Positions 18,332-28,827 are shown, numbered from the stretch's first letter. The stretch is DNA of 64,000 bases from Pseudomonas putida (GCA_041071465.1 CP163498.1:558001-622000), one strand, 5' to 3'. Made by a program: numbers and translations. The notes: a model not told the origin generated them from the sequence alone.

Positions 18332-19501
18332 TTACACAGCAACCAGCGCTTTCAGCGCCCCATCCAGGTCCTCGACCAGGTCGCGGTAGTCCTCGATCCC
18401 CACCGACAGCCGCAGCAGGTTCTCGCTGATCCCCATCACCCCTTTCTGCTCAGGGCTCAACGAGCAGTGCGACATGCTCCAAGAGTGGTTGATCATGCTC
18501 TCCACCCCACCCAGCGAGTCGGCCAGCACAAAAATCTGCAGTGCCTCCATCAGGCGGTTGAGCGCAGCGCGGTCGCCCTTCACCTTCATCGCCACCACCG
18601 CACCGCCACTGCGCATTTGACGCTTGCACAGCGCATGCTGTGGGTGGCTTTCCAACCCTGGGTAATACACCTGCTCGACCTGCGCGTGGCTTTCGAGGAA
18701 GCGGGCCACTTGCAAGGCATTGGCGCATTGGCGTTCCATGCGTACATCCAGGGTCTTCAGACCGCGCAGGGCCAGGTAGCAGTCGAACGGCCCCTGCACC
18801 GCACCAATCGCCATGCTGATACGGCGCAGGCGCGCCAGCAGCGCATCATTGGCTGCCACCACCACACCACCCGTTAGGTCGGAGTGGCCGCCGATGTATT
18901 TGCTGGCCGAGTGCATCACCAGGTCCACGCCCAGGGTGATCGGGCGCTGGTTCCACGGTGAGCAGAAGGTGTTGTCGATACAGGTCAGAATACCCCGCGC
19001 CTTGGCCAGGTCGCATACCGCCTTGATGTCGACCAGGTGCAGCAGCGGGTTGGTCGGCGATTCGATCCAGATCAGCTGGGTTTGCGGCTTGATCGCAGCC
19101 GCCACGGCCTCGAGGTCGTTGAGGTCGACGTAGGTGGTGGTCAGGCCCGAAGTGCGGCTGCGGTAGTCTTCCATGATGCGGAAGGTGCCACCGTACACAC
19201 CGTTCATCACCACCACATGAGCATCTTTGGGCAGCAGCTCCAGCACGGTCGCGGTGGCATTCACCCCCGAGGCGCAGGCCACTGCGCCCACACCTTCTTC
19301 CAGGGCGGCAACGCAGGTTTCGTAGGCATGCCGGGTCGGGTTGCCGACGCGGCTGTAGGAATATTCCGGCTTGTCGTCCAGGCTGCGCTTGGTGAACGAG
19401 CTGGCGGTGACGATGGCCGGGAAAATGGCGTTATCGGCGACGCTGAACTGCTCGCCGGCGTGAATGGTGCGGGTGGCGAAATTGCGCGGCTTTTCGGACA
19501 T
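18332..19501 (-). CDS. Trans-sulfuration enzyme, cystathionine gamma-synthase type
   Basis: 389 residues. Cys/Met-metabolism PLP family: YSRVGNPTRHAYE (about 52-64), the PLP Lys in MHSASKYIGGHSDLTGG (about 200) and DNTFCSPWNQRP. C-terminal SLGGVESMINHS..LLRLSVGIEDYRDLVEDL supports cystathionine synthase/lyase. It would join O-acylhomoserine with cysteine, or cleave cystathionine; the two activities cannot be separated by motif. ATG at 19501 was chosen because the family starts near here; upstream in-frame starts (19513, GTG 19591) have no better ribosome site. Divergent to an Lrp-type gene, which probably controls it. Confidence 0.85.
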   Translation of the reverse strand: MSEKPRNFATRTIHAGEQFSVADNAIFPAIVTASSFTKRSLDDKPEYSYSRVGNPTRHAYETCVAALEEGVGAVACASGVNATATVLELLPKDAHVVVMNGVYGGTFRIMEDYRSRTSGLTTTYVDLNDLEAVAAAIKPQTQLIWIESPTNPLLHLVDIKAVCDLAKARGILTCIDNTFCSPWNQRPITLGVDLVMHSASKYIGGHSDLTGGVVVAANDALLARLRRISMAIGAVQGPFDCYLALRGLKTLDVRMERQCANALQVARFLESHAQVEQVYYPGLESHPQHALCKRQMRSGGAVVAMKVKGDRAALNRLMEALQIFVLADSLGGVESMINHSWSMSHCSLSPEQKGVMGISENLLRLSVGIEDYRDLVEDLDGALKALVAV

Positions 19502-19605
19502 GGTCAGGCCCATTGGCAGAGTGAAAGTCGCCACTATCGCATAACCCAAATCGTCTGGGCTTGGGGTAATCTGTGAAATATTTTTCTGCACGGCCAGCGC
19601 GCGAT

Positions 19606-20066
19606 ATGGACAGTTTCGACCAGCACATTCTCACCCTGCTTCAGCGCGACGCTTCAATCTCGCTGAAGGACCTGGCCGAGGCCGTCAACCTGTCCACCAC
19701 GCCGTGCTGGAAGCGGGTCAAGCGCCTGGAGGAAGACGGCTACATCCTCGGCCGTGTCGCCCTGCTCGACCCCGAACGGCTCGGGCTGGGGCTTACCGTG
19801 TTCGTCCAGCTCAAGACCCAGCGCCACGACAGCGCCTGGCTGGAGCAGTTCGCCGCGACCGTGACGGGGTTCGAAGAAGTGATGGAGTTCTACCGCATGT
19901 CAGGGGATTGGGACTACATGCTGCGGGTGGTGGTGGGGATATCGCGGCGTATGACCGGTTCTACAAAAAGCTGATTACCCGTACCGATGGGTTGTCGAAC
20001 ATCACCTCCAGCTTTGCCATGGAGCAGATGAAATACACCACGGCTTACCCCGTGCATCGCGCCTGA
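19606..20066 (+). pseudogene. Lrp/AsnC-family regulator, one frameshift near the 3' end
   Basis: About 153 residues when repaired. N-terminal HTH (LQRDASISLKDLAEAVNLS..CWKRVKRLEEDGYI), then the RAM ligand domain. The frame breaks at the four G at 19935-19938: a fifth G restores VVVGDIAAYDRFYKKLITRTDG, the standard RAM end. It is divergent to the trans-sulfuration gene, with 104 bases between starts, so it likely regulates that gene. A one-base sequencing loss is more likely than decay. Confidence 0.85.
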
Positions 20067-20081
20067 ATCGGCGTTGGATTC

Positions 20082-20101
20082 TTCGCGGGCAAGCCCGCGA
20101 A
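20082..20101. repeat. Single REP hairpin
   Basis: Perfect TTCGCGGGC-aa-GCCCGCGAA between the Lrp gene and the convergent molybdoenzyme gene, followed by CCGGTACAGG as in other P. putida REPs. Confidence 0.8.
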
Positions 20102-20122
20102 TACGCCGGTACAGGCAACCCA

Positions 20123-22453
20123 TCAATCCGCTGCCAACACCGCCGCAATCCGGTTCCCCGCCTTGGCTTTCTCAACCTTGATCGCCACAAATTTCGAGGT
20201 CGGGGTGTAGGTCCCTTCGCCATAACTTTCCAACGGCACCAGCGGGTTGGTCTCCGGGTAGTACGCAGCTGCCTGCCCCTCGGGCACGTCATACGCCACC
20301 AGGCGAAAGCCCGACACCCGTCGCTCAACGCCATCCTCCCACAGCGACACCAGGTCCACCTGCTCGCCCGGCTCGAAGCCTAGGCGGCGGATGTCGGCCT
20401 CGTTGACGAACACCACTTCACGCAGGCCAAACACCCCGCGGTAGCGGTCGTCCAGGCCATAGAGGGTGGTGTTGTACTGGTCATGCGAACGCAGGGTCTG
20501 CAGGATCAGGTCGGGTTTGTCACCACGGGCCAGTACCTTGGCGTTGACCAACTCTTCGGGCAGCGCGTGGGGCATGAAGCGGGCCTTGCCCGTGGCCGTG
20601 CGGAAGTTGCGATCGGCGGCAGTGTTGCCCAGGTGGAAACCGCCTGGGCTATGGAGGCGTTCGTTGAAACCGGTGAAACCAGGGATCACATCGGCAATCA
20701 TGTCACGAATGCGGTTGTAGTCGGCCACCGCATACTCCCAGTCGATCGGCTGGTTGCCCAGCGTGGCCTTGGCCATGCCGGCAATGATCCACGGCTCCGA
20801 GCGCATGTGCGGCGAGCGTGGACGCAATTGGCCGTTGGAAATGTGCACCATGCTGAAGGTGTCTTCCACGGTCACGCCTTGCGGCCCTTCGGCCTGCAGG
20901 TCGATTTCGGTACGGCCCAGGCACGGCAAAATCAGCGCATCGCGGCCGGTGACCAGGTGCGAGCGGTTGAGCTTGGTGGAAATCTGCACGGTCAGCGCAC
21001 AGTTCTGCAGTGCCGCGTGGGTGCGCGGAGTGTCGGGGGTGGCTTGGGCAAAGTTGCCACCCAGGGCGACGAACACCTTGGCCCGCCCCTCTTCCATGGC
21101 CTTGATCGCCAACACCGCGTTGTGCCCGTGGGCACGCGGCACACGGAACTGGAAGCGTTTTTCGATGGCATCGAGCAGCGCCGCCTTGGGTTTCTCGTCA
21201 ATACCCATGGTGCGGTCGCCCTGCACGTTGCTGTGGCCACGCACCGGCGACAGGCCGGCACCGGGCTTGCCGACGTTGCCGCGCAGCAGCTGCAGGTTGA
21301 CGATTTCCTGCACGGTCGGCACCGAATGGCGGTGCTGGGTGACGCCCATGGCCCAGCACATGATGACCCGCTCGGCCTTGCGGTACATGCGCGCGGCCAG
21401 CTCGATCTCGGCCAGGGTCAGGCCGGATTGCTTGACGATATGCTCCCAGGTGGTGGCGTCGACCGCTGCCAGGTAGTCATCGACGCCGCTGGTGTGCTCG
21501 GCGATGAAGGCGTGGTCGAACACCGCCGGTTCACCCTTGGCCTGGGCGTCGCGCTCCCACTGCAACAAGAACTTGGCGATGCCGCGCATGGCCGCCATGT
21601 CTCCACCCAAGGCTGGGCGGAAGTAGGCGCTGGAAGTCGGCTCGGAGCCGTTGCTGAGCATTTCGAACGGGTGCTGCGGGTGCTGGAAGCGCTCCAGGCC
21701 ACGCTCTTTCAACGGGTTGAAGCAGACTACCTGGGCCCCGCGCTTGACCGCTTCGCGCAACGGTTCGAGCATGCGCGGGTGGTTGGTGCCGGGGTTCTGG
21801 CCGATGACGAAGATCGCGTCGGCCAGCTCCAGATCGTGGAACACCACGGTGCCCTTGCCCACGCCAAGGGTTTCCGACATGCCCGCGCCGCTGGCTTCGT
21901 GGCACATGTTCGAGCAGTCGGGGAAGTTGTTGGTGCCGTAGGCGCGCACGAACAGCTGATAGAGGAACGCCGCCTCGTTGCTGGCCCGGCCCGAGGTGTA
22001 GAACTCGGCCTCATCCGGCGACTGCAACGCACGCAAGTGCCGAGCGACCAGCTCGAAGGCCTCTTGCCAGGTGGTTTCGACATAGTGATCGGTGGCGGCG
22101 TCGTAGCGCATTGGGTGCGTGAGACGGCCTTGGTATTCGAGCCAGTAGTCGGTCTGTTCCTTCAGCGCGCTGACGCTGTACCTGGCAAAGAACGCCGGGT
22201 CCACCGAGCGGCCAGTGGCCTCCCAGTTGACTGCCTTGGCGCCGTTCTCGCAGAACTTGACCATGTCGCTTTCCGGTGACTCGCCCCAGGCGCAGCCGGG
22301 GCAATCGAAGCCGCCGTTCTGGTTGGTCTTGAGCATGGCCCGCAGGTTCTTGAAGGCATTTTCGCTGCCCAGCCAGCTCTTGGTCACGCTTTTGAGCGCA
22401 CCCCAGCCGGCGGCGGCGCCTTTGTAGTCCCTGATGTGTTCGTCCTGGCTCAT
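20123..22453 (-). CDS. FdhF/YdeP-family molybdopterin oxidoreductase
   Basis: 776 residues of the DMSO-reductase superfamily. The N terminus has only a two-cysteine C51-P-G-C54 motif rather than a full four-cysteine iron-sulfur site, as in the YdeP branch. FYTSGRASNEAAFLYQLFVRAYGTNNFPDCSNMCHE (split: GRASNEAAF about 145; NFPDCSNMCHEAS about 170) and IFVIGQNPGTNHPRM are cofactor-binding stretches; the C-terminal molydop-binding domain starts near 640. It is cytoplasmic, with no twin-arginine leader. ATG at 22453 has GAGG about 8 bases upstream. Called formate dehydrogenase alpha by homology, but the real substrate is unknown; YdeP is linked to acid resistance in E. coli. Divergent to moaA. Confidence 0.88.
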   Translation of the reverse strand: MSQDEHIRDYKGAAAGWGALKSVTKSWLGSENAFKNLRAMLKTNQNGGFDCPGCAWGESPESDMVKFCENGAKAVNWEATGRSVDPAFFARYSVSALKEQTDYWLEYQGRLTHPMRYDAATDHYVETTWQEAFELVARHLRALQSPDEAEFYTSGRASNEAAFLYQLFVRAYGTNNFPDCSNMCHEASGAGMSETLGVGKGTVVFHDLELADAIFVIGQNPGTNHPRMLEPLREAVKRGAQVVCFNPLKERGLERFQHPQHPFEMLSNGSEPTSSAYFRPALGGDMAAMRGIAKFLLQWERDAQAKGEPAVFDHAFIAEHTSGVDDYLAAVDATTWEHIVKQSGLTLAEIELAARMYRKAERVIMCWAMGVTQHRHSVPTVQEIVNLQLLRGNVGKPGAGLSPVRGHSNVQGDRTMGIDEKPKAALLDAIEKRFQFRVPRAHGHNAVLAIKAMEEGRAKVFVALGGNFAQATPDTPRTHAALQNCALTVQISTKLNRSHLVTGRDALILPCLGRTEIDLQAEGPQGVTVEDTFSMVHISNGQLRPRSPHMRSEPWIIAGMAKATLGNQPIDWEYAVADYNRIRDMIADVIPGFTGFNERLHSPGGFHLGNTAADRNFRTATGKARFMPHALPEELVNAKVLARGDKPDLILQTLRSHDQYNTTLYGLDDRYRGVFGLREVVFVNEADIRRLGFEPGEQVDLVSLWEDGVERRVSGFRLVAYDVPEGQAAAYYPETNPLVPLESYGEGTYTPTSKFVAIKVEKAKAGNRIAAVLAAD

Positions 22454-22677
22454 GCGATGAATCCTCACGCTTCGATGCTTTTTTCCAGCCTATTGAGCGT
22501 GGGGCGGGGGCGTCCAATCGAAAGATCTTACGGCGTGATAAGCGGTTTCGATCACCGGCTGAAACCCGCGTGTGGCCGTCATAGAGGCCATTGATCAATC
22601 AGTCGGGCAAAGCAATTTGACGGCCCTGCGGCCAGGTTATAGCTTGGAGTTGTGTCCCAACCCATTCGAGCGCGCAC

Positions 22678-23682
22678 GTGGAACAGAACAGCCGGGCCCT
22701 GATCGACGGCTTCAACCGGAAAATCGACTACCTGCGGATGTCGGTCACCGACCGCTGTGACTTCCGTTGCGTGTACTGCATGGCTGAAGACATGCAGTTT
22801 TTGCCGCGCCAGCAAATCCTCAGCCTCGAAGAACTGTTCCAGGTAGCCGAGCGCTTCGTCGCCCTGGGCACCCGCAAGATCCGCCTGACCGGCGGCGAGC
22901 CCCTGGTACGCCAGGGCATCGTCGAGCTGTGCGGGCGCATCGCCGCCCTGCCCGGCCTGCGCGAGCTGTGCATGACCAGCAATGGTTCGCAACTCGGGCG
23001 CCTGGCCCAACCACTGTTCGACGCAGGCGTCACGCGCCTGAACATCAGCCTCGACAGCCTGGATACCGACCGCTTCAAACAGCTGACCCGCACCGGCGAC
23101 CTGGCCCAGGTGGTCGCTGGCATCGACGCCGCACGCCAGGCCGGTTTCAAACGCACCAAGCTCAACTGCGTGGTACTCAAAGGCCGCAACGACCATGAAC
23201 TGGTCGACCTGGTGCGTTTTGCCATCGACCGCGAACTGGACATCACCTTCATCGAAGAAATGCCACTGGGCACCATCAGCGAACATGAGCGCGGCGAATC
23301 GTTCTGCTCCAGCGATGAAGTACGTGAACGCCTGGCAGGGCAATTCACCCTGATCGAATCGACCGAGTCATCCCAAGGGCCGGCCCGTTACTGGCGCCTG
23401 GCCGAAGCGGCCAACACCCGGGTCGGTTTCATTTCCCCGCACAGCCACAACTTCTGCGCCACCTGCAACCGTGTGCGCCTCACCGTCGAAGGCCGCCTGC
23501 TGCTGTGCCTGGGCAACGAACATTCGGTAGACCTCAAGCACGTGCTGCGCGCCCACCCAGGCAACCCCGAGCGCCTGGAAAAGGCCATCCGCGATTCGCT
23601 GCACCTCAAGCCCTACCGCCATCACTTCGAAGTCGGCGGCGAGGTGCAGATCCTGCGCTTCATGAACATGACCGGCGGCTGA
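22678..23682 (+). CDS. moaA: GTP 3',8-cyclase MoaA (molybdenum cofactor)
   Basis: 334 residues, full length. Radical-SAM cluster C27-x3-C31-x2-C34 in RCDFRCVYC, and the C-terminal second cluster in [22 protein letters not shown]-binding region LTGGEPLVR (about 71-79). It catalyses the first step of molybdopterin synthesis in the cytoplasm. The start is GTG at 22678, which places the cysteine motif at the usual position. It lies next to a molybdoenzyme and upstream of moaB. The C terminus ends in G-G, normal for MoaA. Confidence 0.95.
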   Translation: MEQNSRALIDGFNRKIDYLRMSVTDRCDFRCVYCMAEDMQFLPRQQILSLEELFQVAERFVALGTRKIRLTGGEPLVRQGIVELCGRIAALPGLRELCMTSNGSQLGRLAQPLFDAGVTRLNISLDSLDTDRFKQLTRTGDLAQVVAGIDAARQAGFKRTKLNCVVLKGRNDHELVDLVRFAIDRELDITFIEEMPLGTISEHERGESFCSSDEVRERLAGQFTLIESTESSQGPARYWRLAEAANTRVGFISPHSHNFCATCNRVRLTVEGRLLLCLGNEHSVDLKHVLRAHPGNPERLEKAIRDSLHLKPYRHHFEVGGEVQILRFMNMTGG

Positions 23683-23702
23683 GCAGCCGCCTCTGGATTT
23701 CC

Positions 23703-24602
23703 ATGATCGTCCACCCCACCCCCGATGTACTGCGTGTGCTGTTCACCCTCAAGGGGTCGATCGTCAAACGCATTGCCTTGCGTTGCCTGATGGTCACCCT
23801 GCTGGCCGCGCTGATCGTGCTGGTCGAGCGGCATTTCCCGGCGTTTTTCTACCCGGTCAGCGCCACCCCATTCACCTTGCTGGGCCTGTCGCTGTCGATT
23901 TTCATGAGCTTTCGCAACAACGCCTGCTACGACCGTTGGTGGGAGGGGCGCAAGGCCTGGGGCAAGCTGATCATCGAAACGCGTTCGTTCGTGCGTGAAA
24001 GCGTGGTCATTGCCGACCAGCAGTTGCGAGCCGAGCTGCTGCGCAGCCTGTGCGGCTATGCCCATGCACTGAATGCCCGGCTGCGTAACGAGGACGACCT
24101 GGCGGCCGCTCGCCCCTGGCTGGCCCGGCCGGAGACGATCAGCCCGCACAACGTGTGCGACGGTATCCTGCGTGAAATAGGCGAGCACTGCTCACGCCTG
24201 GCCGAACGACAACAGATCAGTGATTGGCGCTACAGCCTGCTGGAACAACGCCTGGTGGGCCTGACCGAAGTGCAGGCCACTTGCGAGCGGATCAAGTTCA
24301 CCCCCTTGCCGTTTCCCTACACGCTGTTGCTGCACCGTACCATCTACATTTTTTGCATTCTGCTACCGTTTGCCCTGGCCGAGCCGCTGGGCTGGCTGGC
24401 GCCGTTGTTCACCACCATCGTGGGGTACACCTTCTTCGGGCTGGATGCGATTGGCAACGAACTGGAAGACCCATTCGGGCGGGATGAGAACGACCTGCCG
24501 ACCGATGCCCTGGTGCGCACGGTGGAACGGGATGTGCTGGCGGGGCTGGGGGAACAGCAGTTACCACCGGCGTTGTTGCCGGTGGGGTATGTGTTGAGCT
24601 GA
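23703..24602 (+). CDS. Bestrophin/UPF0187-family membrane protein
   Basis: 299 residues. Start ATG at 23703, 20 bases after moaA, giving the family N terminus MIVHPTPDVLRVLFTLKGSI. Helices at about 23-45 and 50-62 flank SIFMSFRNNACYDRWWEGRKAWG, the signature of bacterial bestrophins; GYTFFGLDAIGNELEDPFGRDENDLP near the C terminus is also conserved (split here: FFGLDAIGNELE and DPFGRDENDLP). Forms a pentameric anion or cation channel in the inner membrane. The link with moaA may be only operon position. Confidence 0.87.
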   Translation: MIVHPTPDVLRVLFTLKGSIVKRIALRCLMVTLLAALIVLVERHFPAFFYPVSATPFTLLGLSLSIFMSFRNNACYDRWWEGRKAWGKLIIETRSFVRESVVIADQQLRAELLRSLCGYAHALNARLRNEDDLAAARPWLARPETISPHNVCDGILREIGEHCSRLAERQQISDWRYSLLEQRLVGLTEVQATCERIKFTPLPFPYTLLLHRTIYIFCILLPFALAEPLGWLAPLFTTIVGYTFFGLDAIGNELEDPFGRDENDLPTDALVRTVERDVLAGLGEQQLPPALLPVGYVLS

Positions 24603-24614
24603 CAGGCAGCAGCA

Positions 24615-25154
24615 TCAGCCCCGGCTTGCACAGGCCTCGATCGGCAGCAGGTGTTTGACGAAGTTGCAGGGCCGGTGTCGGGCATCCAACTGCTCTGCCA
24701 AAATCCCCTCCCACGCGGTACGGCAAGCCCCGGTGGAGCCCGGCAGGCAGCATACCAAGGTTCTGTTGGACAACCCGGCCAGGGCCCGGCTTTGCACGGT
24801 CGAGCTGCCAATATCGAGAATCGACAACGCCCGGAACAGCTCGCCAAAACCATCGATACGCTTATCCAGCAGGCACTCGACTGCTTCTGGCGTGCTGTCG
24901 CGCCCGGTAAAGCCGGTACCACCGGTTATCAGCACCACCTGCACCTGCTCATCGGCAATCCAGGTAGCCACCTGGGCGCGGATCTTGTACAGGTCGTCCT
25001 TGAGCAGTGCCCGCGCCACCAGTCGATGGCCGATCTCTACCGAGCGGCTGGCCAGCAGCTCGCCGGAAGTATCGTTGTCGTAGGTACGGGTGTCGCTGAC
25101 AGTCAGCACGGCGATGTTCAGCGGTACGAAGACCGCATCGGGTTGGACGCGCAC
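24615..25154 (-). CDS. moaB: Molybdenum cofactor biosynthesis protein MoaB/Mog type
   Basis: 179 residues. Molybdopterin-binding motif VLITGGTGFTGRDSTPEAV (about 74-92) and the downstream LPGSTGACRTAWEGI. Adenylylates or inserts molybdenum into molybdopterin. GTG at 25154 has GGAG 7 bases upstream. Convergent with the bestrophin gene, so it is not in the moaA operon, though the three sit around one molybdoenzyme. Confidence 0.92.
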   Translation of the reverse strand: MRVQPDAVFVPLNIAVLTVSDTRTYDNDTSGELLASRSVEIGHRLVARALLKDDLYKIRAQVATWIADEQVQVVLITGGTGFTGRDSTPEAVECLLDKRIDGFGELFRALSILDIGSSTVQSRALAGLSNRTLVCCLPGSTGACRTAWEGILAEQLDARHRPCNFVKHLLPIEACASRG

Positions 25155-25295
25155 GGTGAAGCTCCTTGAATGGCATTGTCACCACGCTAGAGGCATGGCC
25201 CCAGGTGCGTCCAATCGATATGGCGTACCGGCCGATCAATGACATCTATCGCAGACGTAGGTTATGGTCTGCACAACCAGACGCCAGGCACTTCC

Positions 25296-26183
25296 ATGGA
25301 CATCAAGCAGCTCAAGTTCCTCATCGCCCTCGACCAGACCCGCCACTTCGGCCAGGCCGCGGCGCTGTGCCATATCACCCAGCCGACGCTGTCCATGCGC
25401 CTGCGCAACCTGGAAGACGAACTGGACCTGGTACTGGTCAAGCGTGGCCAGCGCTTCGAGGGTTTCACCGAGGCCGGCGAGCGCATCCTGGCCTGGGCCC
25501 GCACCCTGCTCGCCGCCCACGACGGCCTGCAGGCCGAGGCCGCCAGCTGCCGCGGCCAGGTGGTCGGCAGCCTGCGCCTGGGCACCGTGCCGCTGGCCAG
25601 CTTCAACCCCATGCACCTGCTGCTGCCGCTGCGCGAAAAGTACCCCGAACTGCACTTTCAGCTCAGCTCGCTGAGCTCGGAGCAGGTCATCGACGGGCTC
25701 AGCCGCAACCAGCTCGACCTGGGTATCTGCTACCTGGACCAGGTCAACACCAGCTTCTTCGACGTGATCGAGCTGGGCACGACCACCATGGGCCTGCTGC
25801 ACGACACTCGGCACTTCCAGTTCGCCAGCGACACGCTGCGTTGGGACGAACTCGGCGACATTCCGCTAGGGCTGCTGAGCAAAGGCATGCACTACCGCCA
25901 GTCGCTGGACCTGAGCTTCCGCAGCCGTGGCCTGGAGCCCAATGCGGTGCTGGAGAGCGACTCGAGCTTCCAGCTGATCCAGGCGATCAACACCGGCATG
26001 TGCTGCGCGATCATGCCACTGGACTGCGGCCTGGAAGACCTCAGCGAACACCTGCGTATCCTGCCGGTGGCCGACGCCGCCATCCATAGCCCGGTCGGTT
26101 TGCTGCTGCGCCGCAGCGAGCCGCGCTCGGCAATTGCCGAACAATGCTTTGCCGAAGCGCGCGGGCTGTTTCAAGCCACCTGA
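25296..26183 (+). CDS. LysR-family transcriptional regulator
   Basis: 295 residues. N-terminal wHTH: DIKQLKFLIALDQTRHFGQAA..LCHITQPTLSMRLRNLEDEL (about 2-45), then a periplasmic-binding-like effector domain. ATG at 25296 begins at the normal MDIKQLKF position. It is divergent to moaB with a 141-base gap and may control moaB and the molybdoenzyme region; this is inferred only from position. Its 3' end overlaps the convergent AraC gene by 13 bases. Confidence 0.87.
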   Translation: MDIKQLKFLIALDQTRHFGQAAALCHITQPTLSMRLRNLEDELDLVLVKRGQRFEGFTEAGERILAWARTLLAAHDGLQAEAASCRGQVVGSLRLGTVPLASFNPMHLLLPLREKYPELHFQLSSLSSEQVIDGLSRNQLDLGICYLDQVNTSFFDVIELGTTTMGLLHDTRHFQFASDTLRWDELGDIPLGLLSKGMHYRQSLDLSFRSRGLEPNAVLESDSSFQLIQAINTGMCCAIMPLDCGLEDLSEHLRILPVADAAIHSPVGLLLRRSEPRSAIAEQCFAEARGLFQAT

Positions 26184-26953
26184 TCGGCAGTCGCCTGGCG
26201 GTACTGGCGCGGGGTGAAGCCGGTCAGTTGCTTGAACTGGCGGCTGAAGGCGCTGTGGTCGGTGTAGCCGCAGCACATCGCCACTTCAGTGATCGGTAGC
26301 GCCGAATGCAGCAAGCGGTGGGCGTGCTCCAGGCGCGCCTTGTGGATCATCTGCCGGGGCGTGAGGTGGAACACCCGCTTGCAGTAGCGCTCCAGCTGGG
26401 CCACGGAAATGCCGGCAATGCGGGTCAGCTCGCCCATGCTGATCGGTTGGTGGAAATGCCGCCGAATATGCTCGTCCACCGCGGCCAGGCGCTGGTAGGC
26501 AGGGTGGCTGTCGGCGGCTGACTGCAAATCTACCGAAATGCCAACCAGGCCGATGATCTCGCCCGCCTGGTTGTACAACGGGCGCTTGTGGGTCAGGCAC
26601 CAGCCCGGTTCACGGCTGCCGTACAGGTGTAGCTCCAACTGGTCTTCCAGTACCAGCCCCTCCTTGAGAACGCGACGGTCCTGCTCGGTGTAGCCAGGGC
26701 CCAGCTGTGCCGGAAACACTTCGGCGCTGGTCTTGCCCAGCAACGGCTGCAGGCGCTTGAGGCCGCAGCGCTGAACCAGGGTGTCGTTGGCCAGTACGTA
26801 ACGGGCAGCCGGGTCCTTGATGAAGATGGCGGCGTTGGGGATGGCGTCGAGAATCGGCAGCAGCAGCGATACACCGGCGAGCAAGGCCTCGAGGGTGGCG
26901 GGGCGGTGCTGGTCGAGGGAATGGTAGAGGGTGGCCAAGGGGTTGACGGTCAT
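26171..26953 (-). CDS. lhpR: AraC-family regulator with N-terminal PAS domain (hydroxyproline operon)
   Basis: 260 residues. PAS-like sensor at about 30-140 (IPNAAIFIKDPAARYVLAN; GEIIGLVGISVDLQ) followed by a double-HTH AraC domain (about 155-255; ISMGELTRIAGISVAQLERY and ITEVAMCCGYTDHSAFSRQF). It is divergent to the hydroxyproline permease with a 260-base intergenic region, the place expected for LhpR, the activator known for this pathway in Pseudomonas. The symbol is by analogy; domain content and position support it. Confidence 0.78.
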   Translation of the reverse strand: MTVNPLATLYHSLDQHRPATLEALLAGVSLLLPILDAIPNAAIFIKDPAARYVLANDTLVQRCGLKRLQPLLGKTSAEVFPAQLGPGYTEQDRRVLKEGLVLEDQLELHLYGSREPGWCLTHKRPLYNQAGEIIGLVGISVDLQSAADSHPAYQRLAAVDEHIRRHFHQPISMGELTRIAGISVAQLERYCKRVFHLTPRQMIHKARLEHAHRLLHSALPITEVAMCCGYTDHSAFSRQFKQLTGFTPRQYRQATADQVA

Positions 26954-27213
26954 CTTCGGTTCTCTGCTGGCTGTGCCGGCCCTTATGCAGTGTGGCTTTC
27001 AGCCTATCGTCCAGCTGTGCGCCTTGCCATCGTTTTTCTGCAACTGTGCCGATTTCGTCACCCCCTCTGCAGAAAACCATCAAGAACCGCCGACCCGACC
27101 GGTTCACTCTATGCCCCACGCAAGCCGCCCAAGTCCTACAAGAGCGCGGCCCAAAAAGCCGCATCTCGTGACATCAGACCTGCCTATCCAATAACCAACA
27201 AAAAGGCGAACCC

Positions 27214-28827
27214 ATGTCAGGCAAATTCAAAAAACAGTTATCACTGCTGGACCTCACCTTCATCGGCCTAGGCGCCATCTTCGGCTCCGGCTGGCTGTTC
27301 GCCGCCAGCCACGTCTCGGCCATCGCTGGCCCGGCTGGCATCCTTTCCTGGTTCCTTGGCGGGTTCGCCGTACTGCTGCTGGGCATCGTCTACTGCGAGC
27401 TAGGCGCCGCCCTGCCCCGTGCCGGTGGCGTGGTGCGCTACCCGGTGTATTCGCACGGCCCACTGCTGGGCTACCTGATGGGTTTCATCACGCTGATCGC
27501 CTTTTCCAGCCTGATTGCCATCGAAGTGGTCGCCTCACGCCAATACGCCGCCGCCTGGTTTCCCGGGCTGACCAAGGCCGGCTCCAGTGACCCGACCGTA
27601 CTCGGCTGGCTGGTGCAGTTCGCCCTGCTGGGGCTGTTCTTCTTCCTCAACTACCGCAGCGTGAAAACCTTCGCCAAGGCCAACAACCTGGTCAGCGTGT
27701 TCAAGTTCATTGTGCCGCTACTGGTGATCGGCGTGCTGTTCACCTTCTTCAAACCAGAAAACTTCGAGGTTCAGGGCTTTGCCCCATTCGGCTTGTCCGG
27801 CGTGGAAATGGCCGTGTCGGCGGGCGGCATCATCTTCGCCTACCTGGGCCTGACGCCGATCATTTCGGTGGCCAGCGAAGTGAAGAACCCGCAACGCACC
27901 ATCCCGATCGCGCTGATCTTGTCTGTGCTGCTGTCCACCGCCATCTACGCCCTGCTGCAACTGGCCTTCCTTGGCAGTGTGCCCACCGAAATGCTGGCCA
28001 ACGGCTGGGCCAGCGTGACCAAGGAGCTGGCCCTGCCCTACCGAGATATCGCCCTGGCCCTGGGTGTGGGCTGGTTGGCCTACCTGGTGGTGGCCGATGC
28101 GGTGATTTCGCCCAGCGGCTGCGGCAACATCTACATGAACGCCACCCCGCGCGTGGTCTATGGCTGGGCGCAGACCGGCACCTTCTTCAAGTACTTCACC
28201 CGCATCGACGCAGAATCCGGCATCCCACGCCCGGCACTGTGGCTGACCTTTGGCCTGTCGGTGTTCTGGACCCTGCCGTTCCCATCGTGGGAAGCGCTGA
28301 TCAACGTGGTATCGGCTGCCCTGGTACTGAGCTACGCCGTCGCCCCGGTCACCGTCGCCGCCCTGCGCCGCAACGCGCCAGACATGCCGCGCCCGTTCCG
28401 GGTCAAGGGCATGGGCGTGCTCGGCCCGCTGTCGTTCATCATCGCCGCGCTGATCGTGTACTGGTCGGGCTGGAACACCGTGTCGTGGTTGCTGGCCCTG
28501 CAGATCGTGATGTTCGTGCTGTACCTGCTGTGCGGCCGCTTCGTGCCCACCCAACACCTGTCGCTGGCCCAGCAAGTACGCTCGTCGGCGTGGCTGATCG
28601 GCTTCTACGCGGTGACCATCCTGCTGTCGTGGCTGGGCAGTTTTGGCGGCCTGGGCGTGCTAGCCCACCCGTTCGACACCCTGGCCGTGGCCGCCTGCGC
28701 GCTGGGCATCTACTACTGGGGCGCTGCGACTGGCGTACCTGCCCACCTGGTACGCCTGGAAGGTGAAGACGAAAGCGAAGCCAGCGCTGAAACCTATCCC
28801 AGCCGCCCCGCTGCCGTCGCTTCCTGA
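27214..28827 (+). CDS. APC-family amino acid permease, probable hydroxyproline uptake
   Basis: 537 residues with about 12-14 membrane helices. [29 protein letters not shown] (helix 1; in two parts [14 protein letters not shown] and SAIAGPAG) is the APC substrate-binding break. It ends with a hydrophilic tail ([11 protein letters not shown]). It is first in the operon and 23 bases before the epimerase gene, so hydroxyproline or a relative is the likely substrate. AAGGCGAA precedes the ATG. Confidence 0.8.
   Translation: MSGKFKKQLSLLDLTFIGLGAIFGSGWLFAASHVSAIAGPAGILSWFLGGFAVLLLGIVYCELGAALPRAGGVVRYPVYSHGPLLGYLMGFITLIAFSSLIAIEVVASRQYAAAWFPGLTKAGSSDPTVLGWLVQFALLGLFFFLNYRSVKTFAKANNLVSVFKFIVPLLVIGVLFTFFKPENFEVQGFAPFGLSGVEMAVSAGGIIFAYLGLTPIISVASEVKNPQRTIPIALILSVLLSTAIYALLQLAFLGSVPTEMLANGWASVTKELALPYRDIALALGVGWLAYLVVADAVISPSGCGNIYMNATPRVVYGWAQTGTFFKYFTRIDAESGIPRPALWLTFGLSVFWTLPFPSWEALINVVSAALVLSYAVAPVTVAALRRNAPDMPRPFRVKGMGVLGPLSFIIAALIVYWSGWNTVSWLLALQIVMFVLYLLCGRFVPTQHLSLAQQVRSSAWLIGFYAVTILLSWLGSFGGLGVLAHPFDTLAVAACALGIYYWGAATGVPAHLVRLEGEDESEASAETYPSRPAAVAS

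Noticed and set aside
20483..22279. A 598-residue plus-strand open frame
   Set aside because: Antisense to the molybdoenzyme gene; composition is the mirror of its codons.
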